NCBI GenBank assembly: GCA_046727955.1
Contig: JBKPDO010000009.1
Coordinates: 1-41,840, forward strand
Direction of reading: 5' to 3'
From: DASVXQ01 sp046727955
GTDB taxonomy: Bacteria > Actinomycetota > CALGFH01
DNA: 41,840 nucleotides
Shown here: piece after piece, positions 1-6,898 of the stretch
Layout: each line of letters opens with the position of its first letter
How positions within the stretch are numbered: position 1 is the stretch's first letter
The notes under the pieces: model-generated
Databases searched by the model: none
What the model saw: only the letters and a program-made list of their open reading frames with translations
What the model was told of the DNA's origin: nothing
Made by a program: the position numbers and the translations under genes

Positions 1-198
1 GACGCCGACCTGGCCGTTCTCCAGCCGGTGGATCTTCCACTCCGACGCACGGATCGCCTCGCCAGCCTGCTCGCGCGACAGGCCCTGCTCGGTCCGAAGC
101 CGGCGGAGCTGGGCGCCGACCAGCATCCGGCGGACGGTCGGGCCGCCTCCCGGTTCAACCTGGGTCACGTCCTGTCCCCCGCCAGCCCGGTCTGGCAT
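1..198 (-). CDS. XRE-family HTH regulator, N-terminal part (runs off window)
   Basis: Reading the minus strand from the ATG at 198 gives 66 uninterrupted residues to the window edge. After a 20-residue leader comes PTVRRMLVGAQLRRLR, then a helix-turn-helix with SREQAGEAIRASEWKIHRLE. This is the DNA-binding head of the actinobacterial XRE regulators that normally carry a C-terminal DUF5753 domain of about 200 residues, which would lie outside the window. Such regulators are often found near DUF574 methyltransferases such as the one at 1028, although here a broken gene lies between. An imperfect set of inverted repeats sits just upstream of the start (226-259) and could be its own operator. The family is clear; the C-terminal domain is inferred. 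Confidence 0.85.
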   Translation of the reverse strand, partial: MPDRAGGGQDVTQVEPGGGPTVRRMLVGAQLRRLRTEQGLSREQAGEAIRASEWKIHRLENGQVGV

Positions 199-225
199 GG
201 CCAGCCAACATTCGGGAGCTGCACT

Positions 226-259
226 TGGCATCTGCACATGGCGGATGCCAGTTGCATCC
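226..259. promoter_or_regulatory. Candidate operator: nested inverted repeats upstream of the XRE gene
   Basis: TGGCATC (226-232) and GATGCCA (244-250) form an inverted repeat. GGATGC (243-248) and GCATCC (254-259) form a second one sharing the middle arm. The sites lie 28-61 bases upstream of the XRE start on the opposite strand and 60-90 bases before the broken receiver gene, so they could serve both directions. Regulator binding is inferred only from position and symmetry. Confidence 0.4.
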
Positions 260-318
260 GCACTTGATAGGAATGATGATTACGCCACAGAGGGACCTCA
301 CACTTTGCGAGGGTCGCG

Positions 319-754
319 ATGCCACACGCCAGCACCGGCTCGCCTATCCCGGTGCGGGTGCTGGTCGTCGACGACAGCGAATGGCTGCGCCAGGGGATTC
401 GCGGGGCGCTTGAGCGCGCCGGGTTGGTCGTGGTCGGTGAGCCTGCCGATGGGGCCAGGCTCTGGTCCAAGCCGCCGCGGACACCCCGATGTGGTGGTGA
501 TGGACCTGTGCATGCCTGGGATGGATGGGATCCAGGCCACCCGAGCCCTTCGGCACCAGCAACCGGAGTCGCGTGTGGTGTTGTGGAGCGGCGAGGACGA
601 TGCACGGCTCGCCAGCGCCATCCGCGAATCCGGAGCCCACGACGGCGTTCCCAAGGGAGTCGGTACAGTCGAGTTGATCGCCACCCTGCAAGAGGCCTGC
701 ACTGCACTGTCCGGCTCGTCTCTGCGTACGTTGAGCCGTCGATCTCCAACCTAA
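319..754 (+). pseudogene. Response-regulator receiver domain, broken by two 1-base lesions
   Basis: From the ATG at 319 (GAGGG ribosome site at 309-313) the product begins with the receiver-domain start VRVLVVDDSEWLRQG and reads well to ADG at 450. The frame is then lost. ALVQAAAD continues in a second frame (459-482) and PDVVVMDLCMPGMDG, with the phospho-acceptor Asp, in a third (485 on), ending at a stop at 752-754. One missing base near 456 (GCC[C]AG) and one near 483-487 restore a single receiver domain of about 145 residues with no output domain. The usual Lys motif is weak (VPKG). It is either a recent pseudogene or carries two sequencing deletions; homology on both sides of each break is clear. 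Confidence 0.8.
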
Positions 755-957
755 TGGTACATCTCGCCCAGCAACATGAACCATCGAACGCACCCCCCGC
801 GGACAACCTTCGGCGCAAGTGTCAACTATCATGCTCTATGCGCAGGGTGTCTACCTTCCTCTTGGTTGGCCGCCACGTCGGCGCCCCAGGTATCCATACC
901 GGCTCCCGAGTCGGACGGAACGGAATTGCCGACGGTTGACGGGCGTGGAAGTCTACA

Positions 958-991
958 GTTGTGTAGTGGCCTGAGTTGTGTAGTGGCCTGA
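958..991. repeat. Perfect 17-bp tandem duplication
   Basis: GTTGTGTAGTGGCCTGA occurs twice head to tail (958-974 and 975-991), directly before the Shine-Dalgarno of the DUF574 methyltransferase gene. TTGACG at 936-941 is a possible -35 box just upstream. The repeat may be a slippage duplication in the 5' leader or a pair of binding sites. The rest of 755-957 shows no gene. Confidence 0.85.
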
Positions 992-1027
992 ACGCAGTCC
1001 ACTAGCCGCCCACCAAAGGAGACCGCC

Positions 1028-1849
1028 GTGACCGACAGTTCCTCTGCTCCCGGCCAGCAGCCGCTCACGATCGACACCAGCGTGCCGCACTCGGCCAGGA
1101 TCTGGAACTACTGGCTGGGCGGCAAGGACAACTACCCGGTCGACCGCGCCGCTGGCGATCAGTTTCGCGAGACCTTCCCCGAAATCGTCGACGTCGCCCG
1201 CGCCTCCCGGCAGTTCCTCACCCGGGCCGTGCGCTACCTGGCCGGTGAGGCCGGCATCCGCCAGTTCCTGGACGTCGGCACCGGCCTGCCCACCGTCGAC
1301 AACACCCACCAGGTCGCCCAGCGGGTGGCGCCGGCGTCCCGCATCGTCTATGTCGACAACGATCCCCTCGTCCTGACGCACGCCCGCGCGCTGCTGACCA
1401 GCACCCCCGAGGGGGTAACCGACTACGTCGACGCCGACCTGCGCGAGCCCGACAAGATCGTGGAGGCCGCCGCCAAGACGCTGGACTTCACCCAGCCGAT
1501 CGCGCTGATGCTGATGAACATCCTGGGCCACATCGGCGACTACGACGAGGCGCGGTCGATCGTGAAGCGCCTGCTGGACGTGCTGCCGTCGGACAGCTAC
1601 CTGGCGCACTGCGACGGCACCAACGTCGTTAGCGAGGCGATGGACGAGGCCCTGCGCATCTACAACGAGAGCGGCGCCGTCCCGTACTACCCCCGCAGTC
1701 CCGAGCAGATAGCCGGCTTCTTCGACGGGCTGGAGCTTGTCGAGCCCGGGGTGGTGTCGTGTCCGCGGTGGCGGCCCGATCCCGCCAACGGCAGCGGTGG
1801 CCTCCCCGCGGAGCTGGACGAGTTCGGCGGTGTGGGACGAAAGCCGTAG
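1028..1849 (+). CDS. DUF574-family SAM-dependent methyltransferase
   Basis: A 273-residue protein with GTG start at 1028, preceded by AAAGGAG at 6 bases. The N-terminus holds the family signature SARIWNYWLGGKDNYPVDR. The SAM-binding glycine loop follows as FLDVGTGLPTVDN, then IVYVDNDPLVLTHAR (the acidic residue that holds the SAM ribose) and YVDADLREPD. It ends with the typical GRKP tail. This family (PF04672) is greatly expanded in actinomycetes; substrates are mostly unknown. Length and domain are complete. The gene stands alone, in the same direction as the broken receiver gene. A remnant of a second copy's tail lies at 17217-17274. Family assignment is firm; the substrate cannot be inferred. 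Confidence 0.92.
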   Translation: MTDSSSAPGQQPLTIDTSVPHSARIWNYWLGGKDNYPVDRAAGDQFRETFPEIVDVARASRQFLTRAVRYLAGEAGIRQFLDVGTGLPTVDNTHQVAQRVAPASRIVYVDNDPLVLTHARALLTSTPEGVTDYVDADLREPDKIVEAAAKTLDFTQPIALMLMNILGHIGDYDEARSIVKRLLDVLPSDSYLAHCDGTNVVSEAMDEALRIYNESGAVPYYPRSPEQIAGFFDGLELVEPGVVSCPRWRPDPANGSGGLPAELDEFGGVGRKP

Positions 1850-2017
1850 GCTCGCGCGGATCCGTGCGCTGGTCGAGACGGTCCGACCCCAATCGTTCCA
1901 CTGCTGATCTCAGGTGACTGCCAATGCAGCGCCTCGGGGTCCTCCACAAGTTCCAGGTCCGCTGCGGCGAGGAACAAACGCCCCGTCAGCTCACCCCACG
2001 AAACTCAATGAAAGAAG

Positions 2018-2220
2018 TATGACCTGGACCGCATCGTCAGCCGCACGCTGGCCTACGCGCTGCTCACCGTGCTGCTGGGCGGCGGTTACGCCGGGCTGGT
2101 CCTGGGGCTCGGTCAGCTGCTTGGCCGGGACTCCAGCCTGGTGGTGGCCGGGGCGACCCTGGTGTGGTCGAGCAGACGATGCAGCCGACCAGCGTGTCGC
2201 TGTGGCTGCCTGCGGCCGTC
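2018..2220 (+). pseudogene. Remnant of an actinobacterial sensor-type membrane protein
   Basis: From 2018 one frame reads YDLDRIVSRTLAYALLTVLL, then GYAGLVLGLGQLL and SLVVAGATLV. This membrane segment is common in actinobacterial sensor kinases and related membrane proteins. At about 2161-2164 the reading continues in another frame as VEQTMQPTSVSLWL, which in intact relatives comes some 60-70 residues later. The linker with its DRRFNRRRYDA-type segment is missing. So both ends of the gene and an internal piece are gone. The rest of 1850-2400 shows no gene; it holds only this stub, a 16-base repeat at 2302-2317 and a small CCTGG/CCAGG hairpin at 2320-2335. Family recognition is from memory of the motif. 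Confidence 0.6.
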
Positions 2221-2301
2221 CGTCAGCGCGTCCCCCGACCAGCGCGGCATGGGTGCATCTCACGCGGCTTGGTAGCCGACGGCAGCTTGCCGGACCGTTC
2301 G

Positions 2302-2317
2302 CACGGCTTTGTGCAAC
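2302..2317 (+). repeat. 16-bp repeat, copy 1 (partner at 4515)
   Basis: CACGGCTTTGTGCAAC occurs here and again, in the same orientation, at 4515-4530. The two copies bracket the three-gene minus-strand operon. The GGCTTTGT..GCA core looks like the tip of some IS5-type terminal repeats, but no transposase is present. Confidence 0.5.
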
Positions 2318-2400
2318 ATCCTGGTATGTGCCAGGCTGTCTCACAAAGGGCTGTGGAGGCGGTCGTATGCCTGGTCGCTGTTGGGGACTAGGTAGCTAGC

Positions 2401-2841
2401 TCAGCTTCTGCTAATCGCCTGGTCCTTCAGCTGTGCGTAGTGCGCCCATGGGATCGTCGGGCGCCGCAGACCGCGGGCGGCGAGGTAGCGCTTGGCGGTG
2501 CGCCGGCAGTTGCGCAGCAGTCGCAAGTTGCTCTGCGGTGTGGTGTCCATACCGGGTATGAGCTGGCGCGGGCGAAAGACCCAGCCGTGGCCGGTTCGCT
2601 CCAACGTACCGCGCAGCAGGAAGCTCCTGAGGCCCCACAGCTGCTCGTCGTGGTGGTGGCACAGCAGCCCGGCCGGGCCCGGGGCCATCTCCAGCCCCTC
2701 AGGCACCGCCACCCGCAGGACCTGGGCGTGGTGATCCAGGGTGGGCTGGCAGCGAAGGCTGACCGGGTCGCCGGCGCTGTCCAGGCCGGTCAGCACCGCG
2801 CTGGCAAAGCGCGGTAGGCGCGTGACGATCTCAGGCCACAT
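2401..2841 (-). CDS. Conserved hypothetical protein, coupled to split-barrel flavoprotein
   Basis: A 146-residue protein starting at the ATG at 2841. Its first 11 bases overlap the end of the preceding gene (ATGTGGCCTGA), so translation is probably coupled. It begins MWPEIVTRLPRFASAVLTGL and has SLRCQPTLD in the first third and GPAGLLCHHHDEQLWGL in the middle. The basic tail includes RNCRRTAKRYLAARGL. Pattern and partner suggest a second, diverged FMN-binding split-barrel domain (sensing or binding flavin or F420), but I recognise no definite family. No signal peptide or membrane segment is visible. It is the last gene of the minus-strand operon that starts at 4164. Confidence 0.7.
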   Translation of the reverse strand: MWPEIVTRLPRFASAVLTGLDSAGDPVSLRCQPTLDHHAQVLRVAVPEGLEMAPGPAGLLCHHHDEQLWGLRSFLLRGTLERTGHGWVFRPRQLIPGMDTTPQSNLRLLRNCRRTAKRYLAARGLRRPTIPWAHYAQLKDQAISRS

Positions 2842-3340
2842 GGTCGACCTCCAGCTCGACCGGCGGACCGGAGAAGTCGCCGCGGAGCCACCAGCGAATC
2901 CGATAGGGCGTGACGTAGATCAGCAGCCGCATCATGTACCAGTCCGACAGCCAGCGGGTCAGCGGGTTGGCGGAGTACCTGGCCGAGACCGGCTGGCGGA
3001 CCATGACCAGGCGGCCGAGCGCGTCCAGCTCGTCGCTTTGGGTGACGATCTGGTCGGGGCAGACAGCCTCGCCTTGGACCAGCACCGCCGGCGGCGCGGC
3101 CAGGCCGCTGCCGGTCGGGTTGGAGTACAGCATCGCCACCTTGGGGGTCCGCCGGACGTTGTAGGCCTTGTGCGGTAGGCCGATCGAGGTGGTGATGACA
3201 AACCGCGCCTGGCTGGGCTGGTACAGCGCCACCGTCGGCCAGGTGATCGGCGTGTTGTCCTTGGCCAGGGTGGTGAACTCGCAGGTGCGGACCTGCCGGA
3301 AGACGGCTTCGACCTCGCGCGGAACGACAAGCGTGGCCAT
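2831..3340 (-). CDS. Pyridoxamine 5'-phosphate oxidase-like flavin split-barrel protein
   Basis: A 169-residue protein. The start ATG at 3340 is chosen because AGGAGG lies 6 bases upstream; a longer frame to 3541 lacks such support. The N-terminal half shows the split-barrel pattern: FTTLAKDNTPITWPTVALY, then ARFVITTSIGLPHKAYNVRR and PKVAMLYSNPTGSGL. This family binds FMN or F420 and includes oxidases, F420-dependent reductases and heme-handling proteins. The C-terminal 50 residues (PLTRWLSDWYMMRLLIYVTP) are amphipathic and resemble relatives annotated as general pyridoxamine-oxidase-like proteins. It is the middle gene of a minus-strand operon: 62 bases after the gene upstream and overlapping the next by 11. 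The cofactor and reaction cannot be fixed from sequence. Confidence 0.8.
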   Translation of the reverse strand: MATLVVPREVEAVFRQVRTCEFTTLAKDNTPITWPTVALYQPSQARFVITTSIGLPHKAYNVRRTPKVAMLYSNPTGSGLAAPPAVLVQGEAVCPDQIVTQSDELDALGRLVMVRQPVSARYSANPLTRWLSDWYMMRLLIYVTPYRIRWWLRGDFSGPPVELEVDHVA

Positions 3341-3402
3341 TTTCGACCTCCTGTGGCGTTGGGGCTGCCCGCGCGACCACCACGATCGGATCGTGGTCAC
3401 CG

Positions 3403-4164
3403 CTATGGGACATGGCGCCGGGCCCGCAACGGCCTGGCGACCAGGCGCAGCGGAGTCGACATGGCATACATCGCGGAGCCAATGCCCGCGTTGTGCCGCA
3501 GGTTGCGCGCATTCGCCCACTGGCGCCGGCGGTCCAGGCACACGATGGTGGTCTGGACCCTGGCTTGCTCTATCCCAAAATGCGCTGCCAGGGCACGCAG
3601 GGTCTGCTGCCAGAACCTGTTCTCGATGCGGCTGAGGCCAAGCGGCATCGCCAACTCATACAGCGGGTCGTTCGCACGGGCGAGGACCTGGACCTGCGCG
3701 ATCGTCGTGCCCGCCTCCGCCGCGGCGCTGAAAGTGATCCAGCCCGCGAACATGTGACCCTGAGGGTTCATGAAGGCGAACGACTCCTGGTCCGCGTATA
3801 GCACCATGATCCCGGTGGCCAGCTGGAGCCCCCCAGCGATGTCCAGGTTGAGCAGGGCCACGTCGCCGGGGGTGATCGCCGTCGCCGGCCCGTAGAACCG
3901 GCCGCGCTTGGGCCAGAAGCTCGCGAACTGCTCCTTCCAGGTGCTGATGACCTCGGCCGGGGTCACCTCGGCGCCGCGCAGCTCGACCCGGTAGGTCCGC
4001 TGCCACAGCCGGCCAAAGCCCTGCACGGGGCCGACAAGCCGTTTGCCGCTGACGTTCAGATTGAGCGCCTCGGGCGGGACGTTGCCCAACGTCAGGGTCG
4101 AGACCGCCTTGGCCCAGTAGGCCGCGTCGCGCGAAGTGCCCTGATCCGGCGTCGAGCTGCTCAT
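3403..4164 (-). CDS. Conserved hypothetical protein (possible lipid- or ligand-binding fold)
   Basis: A 253-residue protein. The ATG at 4164 has AGGAG 6 bases upstream; an in-frame ATG at 4308 would add 48 low-complexity residues with no ribosome site. The body carries GKRLVGPVQGFGRLWQRTY, FYGPATAITPGDVALLNLD and GHMFAGWITFSAAAE, followed by VQVLARANDPLYELAM. The pattern of a large buried beta sheet and the phrase NPQGHMFAGW recall SRPBCC or DUF1990-like proteins of actinobacteria, but I do not recognise it with certainty. It leads the operon with the split-barrel protein. The C-terminus is basic (RPLRARRHVP). No signal peptide is visible. Confidence 0.7.
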   Translation of the reverse strand: MSSSTPDQGTSRDAAYWAKAVSTLTLGNVPPEALNLNVSGKRLVGPVQGFGRLWQRTYRVELRGAEVTPAEVISTWKEQFASFWPKRGRFYGPATAITPGDVALLNLDIAGGLQLATGIMVLYADQESFAFMNPQGHMFAGWITFSAAAEAGTTIAQVQVLARANDPLYELAMPLGLSRIENRFWQQTLRALAAHFGIEQARVQTTIVCLDRRRQWANARNLRHNAGIGSAMYAMSTPLRLVARPLRARRHVP

Positions 4165-4514
4165 GTTTGCTCCTGTCCGGGGCGCACCGCTTGCCGGTTG
4201 CGGCGAGGGTGTGCTCCTCGCTGTCGTAGCTGCCGATCGCCTGCCACCGCCAGGCGGATCTGGCTCCATCAGAGAAAGGACCGCCGCTCGAGTAGTGATT
4301 GTAGTCATCGCACGACCCTCCGTTGCTGCGTGGCTAGCAGCAGGATCCTCGGTGACCGTCGCGGGATCGTTACGGCGCCCGTTACGAGCTTCAGGGGATC
4401 AGCGGCTCCTGCGCGCCTGCCGGCTTCGAGTCTGGCTCGGCGGGTCTACAACCCCCTGTCACCAACCACCGATCACGTCCTTGAACAACAGACTCTTCGC
4501 GCCAAAGCCCAGCT

Positions 4515-4530
4515 CACGGCTTTGTGCAAC
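4515..4530 (+). repeat. 16-bp repeat, copy 2 (partner at 2302)
   Basis: CACGGCTTTGTGCAAC, identical to 2302-2317 and in the same orientation. The flanks differ, so only 16 bases are shared. Confidence 0.5.
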
Positions 4531-4658
4531 AGGCTGATCTACCGGAGACCTCGCTGGCGTATCGAGCCACGACCCGCAACGACACCAACCGTGATCAACA
4601 CCAGTAGCAACCCAGATCGCACTTTCTAAACGCGCCCTGGCCCATCGGGGCCTTCGCC

Positions 4659-4718
4659 GGCTGGCCGGGCGGCTTGCCGGGCGGCTGGCCAGGCGGCTGG
4701 CCGGGCGGCTGGGCCAGC
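4659..4718. repeat. 12-bp tandem repeat, cluster 1
   Basis: Four head-to-tail units of GGCTGGCCGGGC (4659, 4671, 4683, 4695; units 2 and 3 each differ by one base) plus a degenerate fifth. The period is a multiple of three, so every frame shows a four-residue repeat; these apparent proteins are artefacts. Confidence 0.85.
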
Positions 4719-4754
4719 GCGGCAGCGGCAGAGCCCGTCCATGAGTCCGTCCGG

Positions 4755-4813
4755 GGGCCGGTCCACGGGCCGGTCCACGGGCCGGTCCACGGGCCGGTCG
4801 GGGGCCCGTGGAC
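4755..4813. repeat. 12-bp tandem repeat ending in a strong hairpin
   Basis: Three perfect copies of GGGCCGGTCCAC (4755-4790) plus a partial fourth. GTCCACGGGCC (4785-4795) then pairs perfectly with GGCCCGTGGAC (4803-4813) across a 7-base loop. The 11-bp GC-rich stem ends 43 bases before the ATG at 4857. It could end incoming transcription or limit translation of the next gene. No U-tract follows. Confidence 0.75.
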
Positions 4814-4856
4814 GGGGGTGTAACGCGCTCGTGGGCCGCGACGCTTTGCTGTCGAG

Positions 4857-5678
4857 ATGCGCCGACTGCTGCGACACCGCCACCGGCTGGCCCTTGACGA
4901 GGGCACGGCCGAGCGGCTGCTGACTGGGCGCATGGCTGCTGCCGACGCGCCGCCTGGCTATGGCCTGGCGGCGGCGGTGCTGGCTGCGGCGTCTGCCCCC
5001 CCGGACGCCGACGAGCTGGCCGGCGAGCGTGCGGTGGCGGCGGTCTTTGCAGCAGCGGCGCGCTCACGTCCTGTTGGTGTGCGACTGCTCACCCCCCGGA
5101 GGTCGCAAGTGTTTACGAAGCTGTTGACCGTCAAGGCGGCTGCGGCCGTGCTTGGCGTGCTGGTGGGCGGCGGCGTCGCCGCCGCCGCCACTGGCAACCT
5201 GCCAGCGCCCGCCCAGCAGGCCGCCCATGCGCTGCTTGGTGGCGCTGGTGTGCCGGCGCCTGCTGGGGCGACCGGCACGACCCGGGCGCACCCGGTGGGG
5301 CCGGATGCGGCCGGCCGGGCGGCGCTGGGTCTGTGCCGTGCCTGGTCGGCCGGGCAGGGCGGCCAGCACGGCAGCAGGTTGGACGCGCCCGCGTTTGCGG
5401 CGCTGGCCAAGGCCGCGGGCGGCAGCGACCAGATCGCCGCCTACTGCGCCCGGGTCACCGCCAGTACGGCGGGTGGGTCTGGTCAGGGCCAGGGTGGGCC
5501 GCCCAGCAGCGTGCCCCGCCAGGGCCAAGGTGGGCCGCCCAGCAGCCTGCCTGGTCAGGGCCAAGCCGGGCCGCCCAGCAGCGTGCCGCCCAGCAGCCTG
5601 CCCGGCCAGGGGCAGGCTGGGCCGCCCAGCAGCCTGCCCGATCAGGGGCAGGCCGCGCCGCCCAGCACGCGGCCCTAG
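4857..5678 (+). CDS. Single-pass membrane protein with Gly/Gln/Pro/Ser-rich repeat tail
   Basis: A 273-residue protein from the ATG at 4857; no strong ribosome site is visible. The N-terminal 85 residues are a helical cytoplasmic segment, followed by one membrane helix (about 89-111, TVKAAAAVLGVLVGGGVAAA). A predicted outside domain carries two Cys (ALGLCRAW and AAYCARV). From about 210 the tail repeats a 12-residue unit, GQGQGGPPSSVP, about five times (5478-5660). This layout is common in actinobacterial proteins of unknown role, often beside ECF sigma factors, but none is here. The stop overlaps by one base a GTG that may start the protease (TAGTG). Function is unknown; an envelope anchor or anti-sigma-like part is possible. 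Confidence 0.7.
   Translation: MRRLLRHRHRLALDEGTAERLLTGRMAAADAPPGYGLAAAVLAAASAPPDADELAGERAVAAVFAAAARSRPVGVRLLTPRRSQVFTKLLTVKAAAAVLGVLVGGGVAAAATGNLPAPAQQAAHALLGGAGVPAPAGATGTTRAHPVGPDAAGRAALGLCRAWSAGQGGQHGSRLDAPAFAALAKAAGGSDQIAAYCARVTASTAGGSGQGQGGPPSSVPRQGQGGPPSSLPGQGQAGPPSSVPPSSLPGQGQAGPPSSLPDQGQAAPPSTRP
5478..5660 (+). repeat. Imperfect ~36-bp tandem repeat inside the membrane-protein gene
   Basis: About five imperfect copies of a unit built on GGGCCGCCCAGCAGC encode GQGQ(G/A)GPPSS(V/L)P. One unit is shortened to PPSSVPPSSLP. Copy differences indicate ongoing slippage or recombination. The repeat ends 17 bases before the protease gene. Confidence 0.8.
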
Positions 5679-6844
5679 TGGCGGCCGCGGTCTGGCTGCC
5701 AGTGGCGGGCGCGGCGCCAACCAGCGGATACATCGTGGTGCTCAAGGGCTCGGTCGGCTCCGCCAGGGCCGTTGCCGTCGAGCAGGCACGGGCCCGCGGC
5801 CTTTTGGTCGATCATGTCTACAGCTACGCGCTCAAGGGCTACAGCGCCACCATGTCGGCGGCGGACGCTCACGCGCTGGGCGCCGACCCGCGTGTCGCAT
5901 ACGTGAGCCAGGACCGGCCCGTGCACATTGACGCCCAGGTGCTGTCGACCGGGATCGACCGGGTCGACGGGGAGCTCTCGAGCACGGTGTCTGGCGATGG
6001 CGCTGGCAGCGTCGATGTCGACGTCGCCGTGATCGACACCGGCATCGACATCACCCACCCGGACCTGAACGTGGCGGGCGGGATGAACTGCTCGACCGGC
6101 AAGAGCTTCAACGACGGCAACGGCCACGGCAGCCACGTGGCCGGCATCATCGCCGCCAGGGACAACGGCGTCGGCGTCGTGGGCGTCGCCCCCGGGGCGC
6201 GCTTGTGGGCGGTGCGGGTGCTCAACCCCGCCGGCTCGGGCAGCTTCGCCAGCGTCATCTGCGGGGTGGACTGGGTGACCGCCCACAAGGACATGATCGA
6301 GGTCGCCAACATGAGCCTTGGCGGCGCGGGGACCGAACCAGCCGGGTCGGGGTGCGCGACCGGTGATCCGTTGCACGACGCCATCTGCAACTCGGTCGCG
6401 GCCGGAGTGACCTACACGGTGGCCGCCGGCAACTCGGCCGACGACGCCGCCAACTTCGTGCCTGCCGCTTATGACGAGGTCATCACCGTGTCGGCGCTGG
6501 CCGACTTCGATGGCAAGCCGGGCGGGCTGGGGTCGCCGACCTGCCGGGCGGACGAGGACGACACGTTGGCGAACTTCTCCAACTTCGGTCCGGATGTCGA
6601 CCTGATCGCGCCGGGAGTGTGCATCTTCTCCACCTACAAGCGTGGTGGCTACGCAACCCTGAGCGGCACGTCGATGGCCAGCCCACACGCGGGCGGGGCC
6701 GCGGCGCTGTACAAGGCCGCGCACCCGGCAGCCAGTCCCGCCACGGTGAAGAGCGCCTTGCAACAGGCCGGCAACCTGGGCTGGAACAACGCCGACGACC
6801 CGGACGGCATCAAGGAGACGCTCGTCAACGTAGACGCCTTCTAG
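5678..6844 (+). CDS. Subtilisin-like serine protease (peptidase S8) with I9 propeptide
   Basis: From the GTG at 5678 the protein has 388 residues. It opens with a short hydrophobic stretch (AAAVWLPVAGAAP), then an inhibitor-I9 prodomain (GYIVVLKG to RVAYVSQD). The S8 domain follows with catalytic Asp120 (VAVIDTGID), His150 (NGHGSHVAGI), oxyanion Asn252 (AAGNSADD) and Ser332 (GTSMASPHAGG). It is a secreted, proteinase K/aqualysin-like enzyme by family. The odd point is the start: the signal peptide lacks the usual positive n-region, and the frame upstream is only a shadow of the repeat gene. The real N-terminus may have been lost by recombination with the repeat, or an unusual start is used. 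A strong hairpin follows the gene. Confidence 0.88.
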   Translation: MAAAVWLPVAGAAPTSGYIVVLKGSVGSARAVAVEQARARGLLVDHVYSYALKGYSATMSAADAHALGADPRVAYVSQDRPVHIDAQVLSTGIDRVDGELSSTVSGDGAGSVDVDVAVIDTGIDITHPDLNVAGGMNCSTGKSFNDGNGHGSHVAGIIAARDNGVGVVGVAPGARLWAVRVLNPAGSGSFASVICGVDWVTAHKDMIEVANMSLGGAGTEPAGSGCATGDPLHDAICNSVAAGVTYTVAAGNSADDAANFVPAAYDEVITVSALADFDGKPGGLGSPTCRADEDDTLANFSNFGPDVDLIAPGVCIFSTYKRGGYATLSGTSMASPHAGGAAALYKAAHPAASPATVKSALQQAGNLGWNNADDPDGIKETLVNVDAF

Positions 6845-6860
6845 GATCTTCACCGGCCAG

Positions 6861-6898
6861 CCGGCTGAGGACAGCCCACCACGGCTGTTCTCAGCCGG
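6861..6898 (+). terminator. Terminator-like hairpin after the protease gene
   Basis: CCGGCTGAGGACAGCC (6861-6876) pairs with GGCTGTTCTCAGCCGG (6883-6898) across a CACCAC loop: a 16-bp stem with one G-U pair, 17 bases after the protease stop. It has no U-tract, as is common in actinobacteria. Confidence 0.8.

Larger units (their letters stand above)
4165..4856. other. 692-base gap without a convincing gene
   Basis: No frame has protein-like content here. On the minus strand TACAAT (4303-4298) is a plausible -10 box 134 bases upstream of the 4164 start, though no good -35 is seen. The second copy of a 16-base repeat is at 4515-4530. Two clusters of 12-base tandem repeats and a strong hairpin fill 4659-4813, just before the gene at 4857. 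Confidence 0.6.

Noticed and set aside
3403..4308. Longer start (ATG 4308) for the hypothetical protein
   Set aside because: The extra 48 residues are low complexity and the start overlaps a possible -10 box; ATG 4164 has a clear ribosome site.
2302..4530. Composite transposon
   Set aside because: Only a 16-base direct repeat is shared; no transposase, no inverted ends and no target duplication were found.
4659..4813. Possible CRISPR-like array
   Set aside because: Units are 12 bases with no spacers and no cas gene; these are simple tandem repeats.
4459..5067. Minus-strand frame with PPGQ and TGPW repeats resembling a repeat protein
   Set aside because: The repeats come from 12-base tandem DNA; every frame on both strands shows such repeats, and no start signal is present.
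5675..6853. 392-residue minus-strand frame opposite the protease
   Set aside because: The protease on the other strand has every catalytic motif; the reverse frame shows no domain and a shadow composition.
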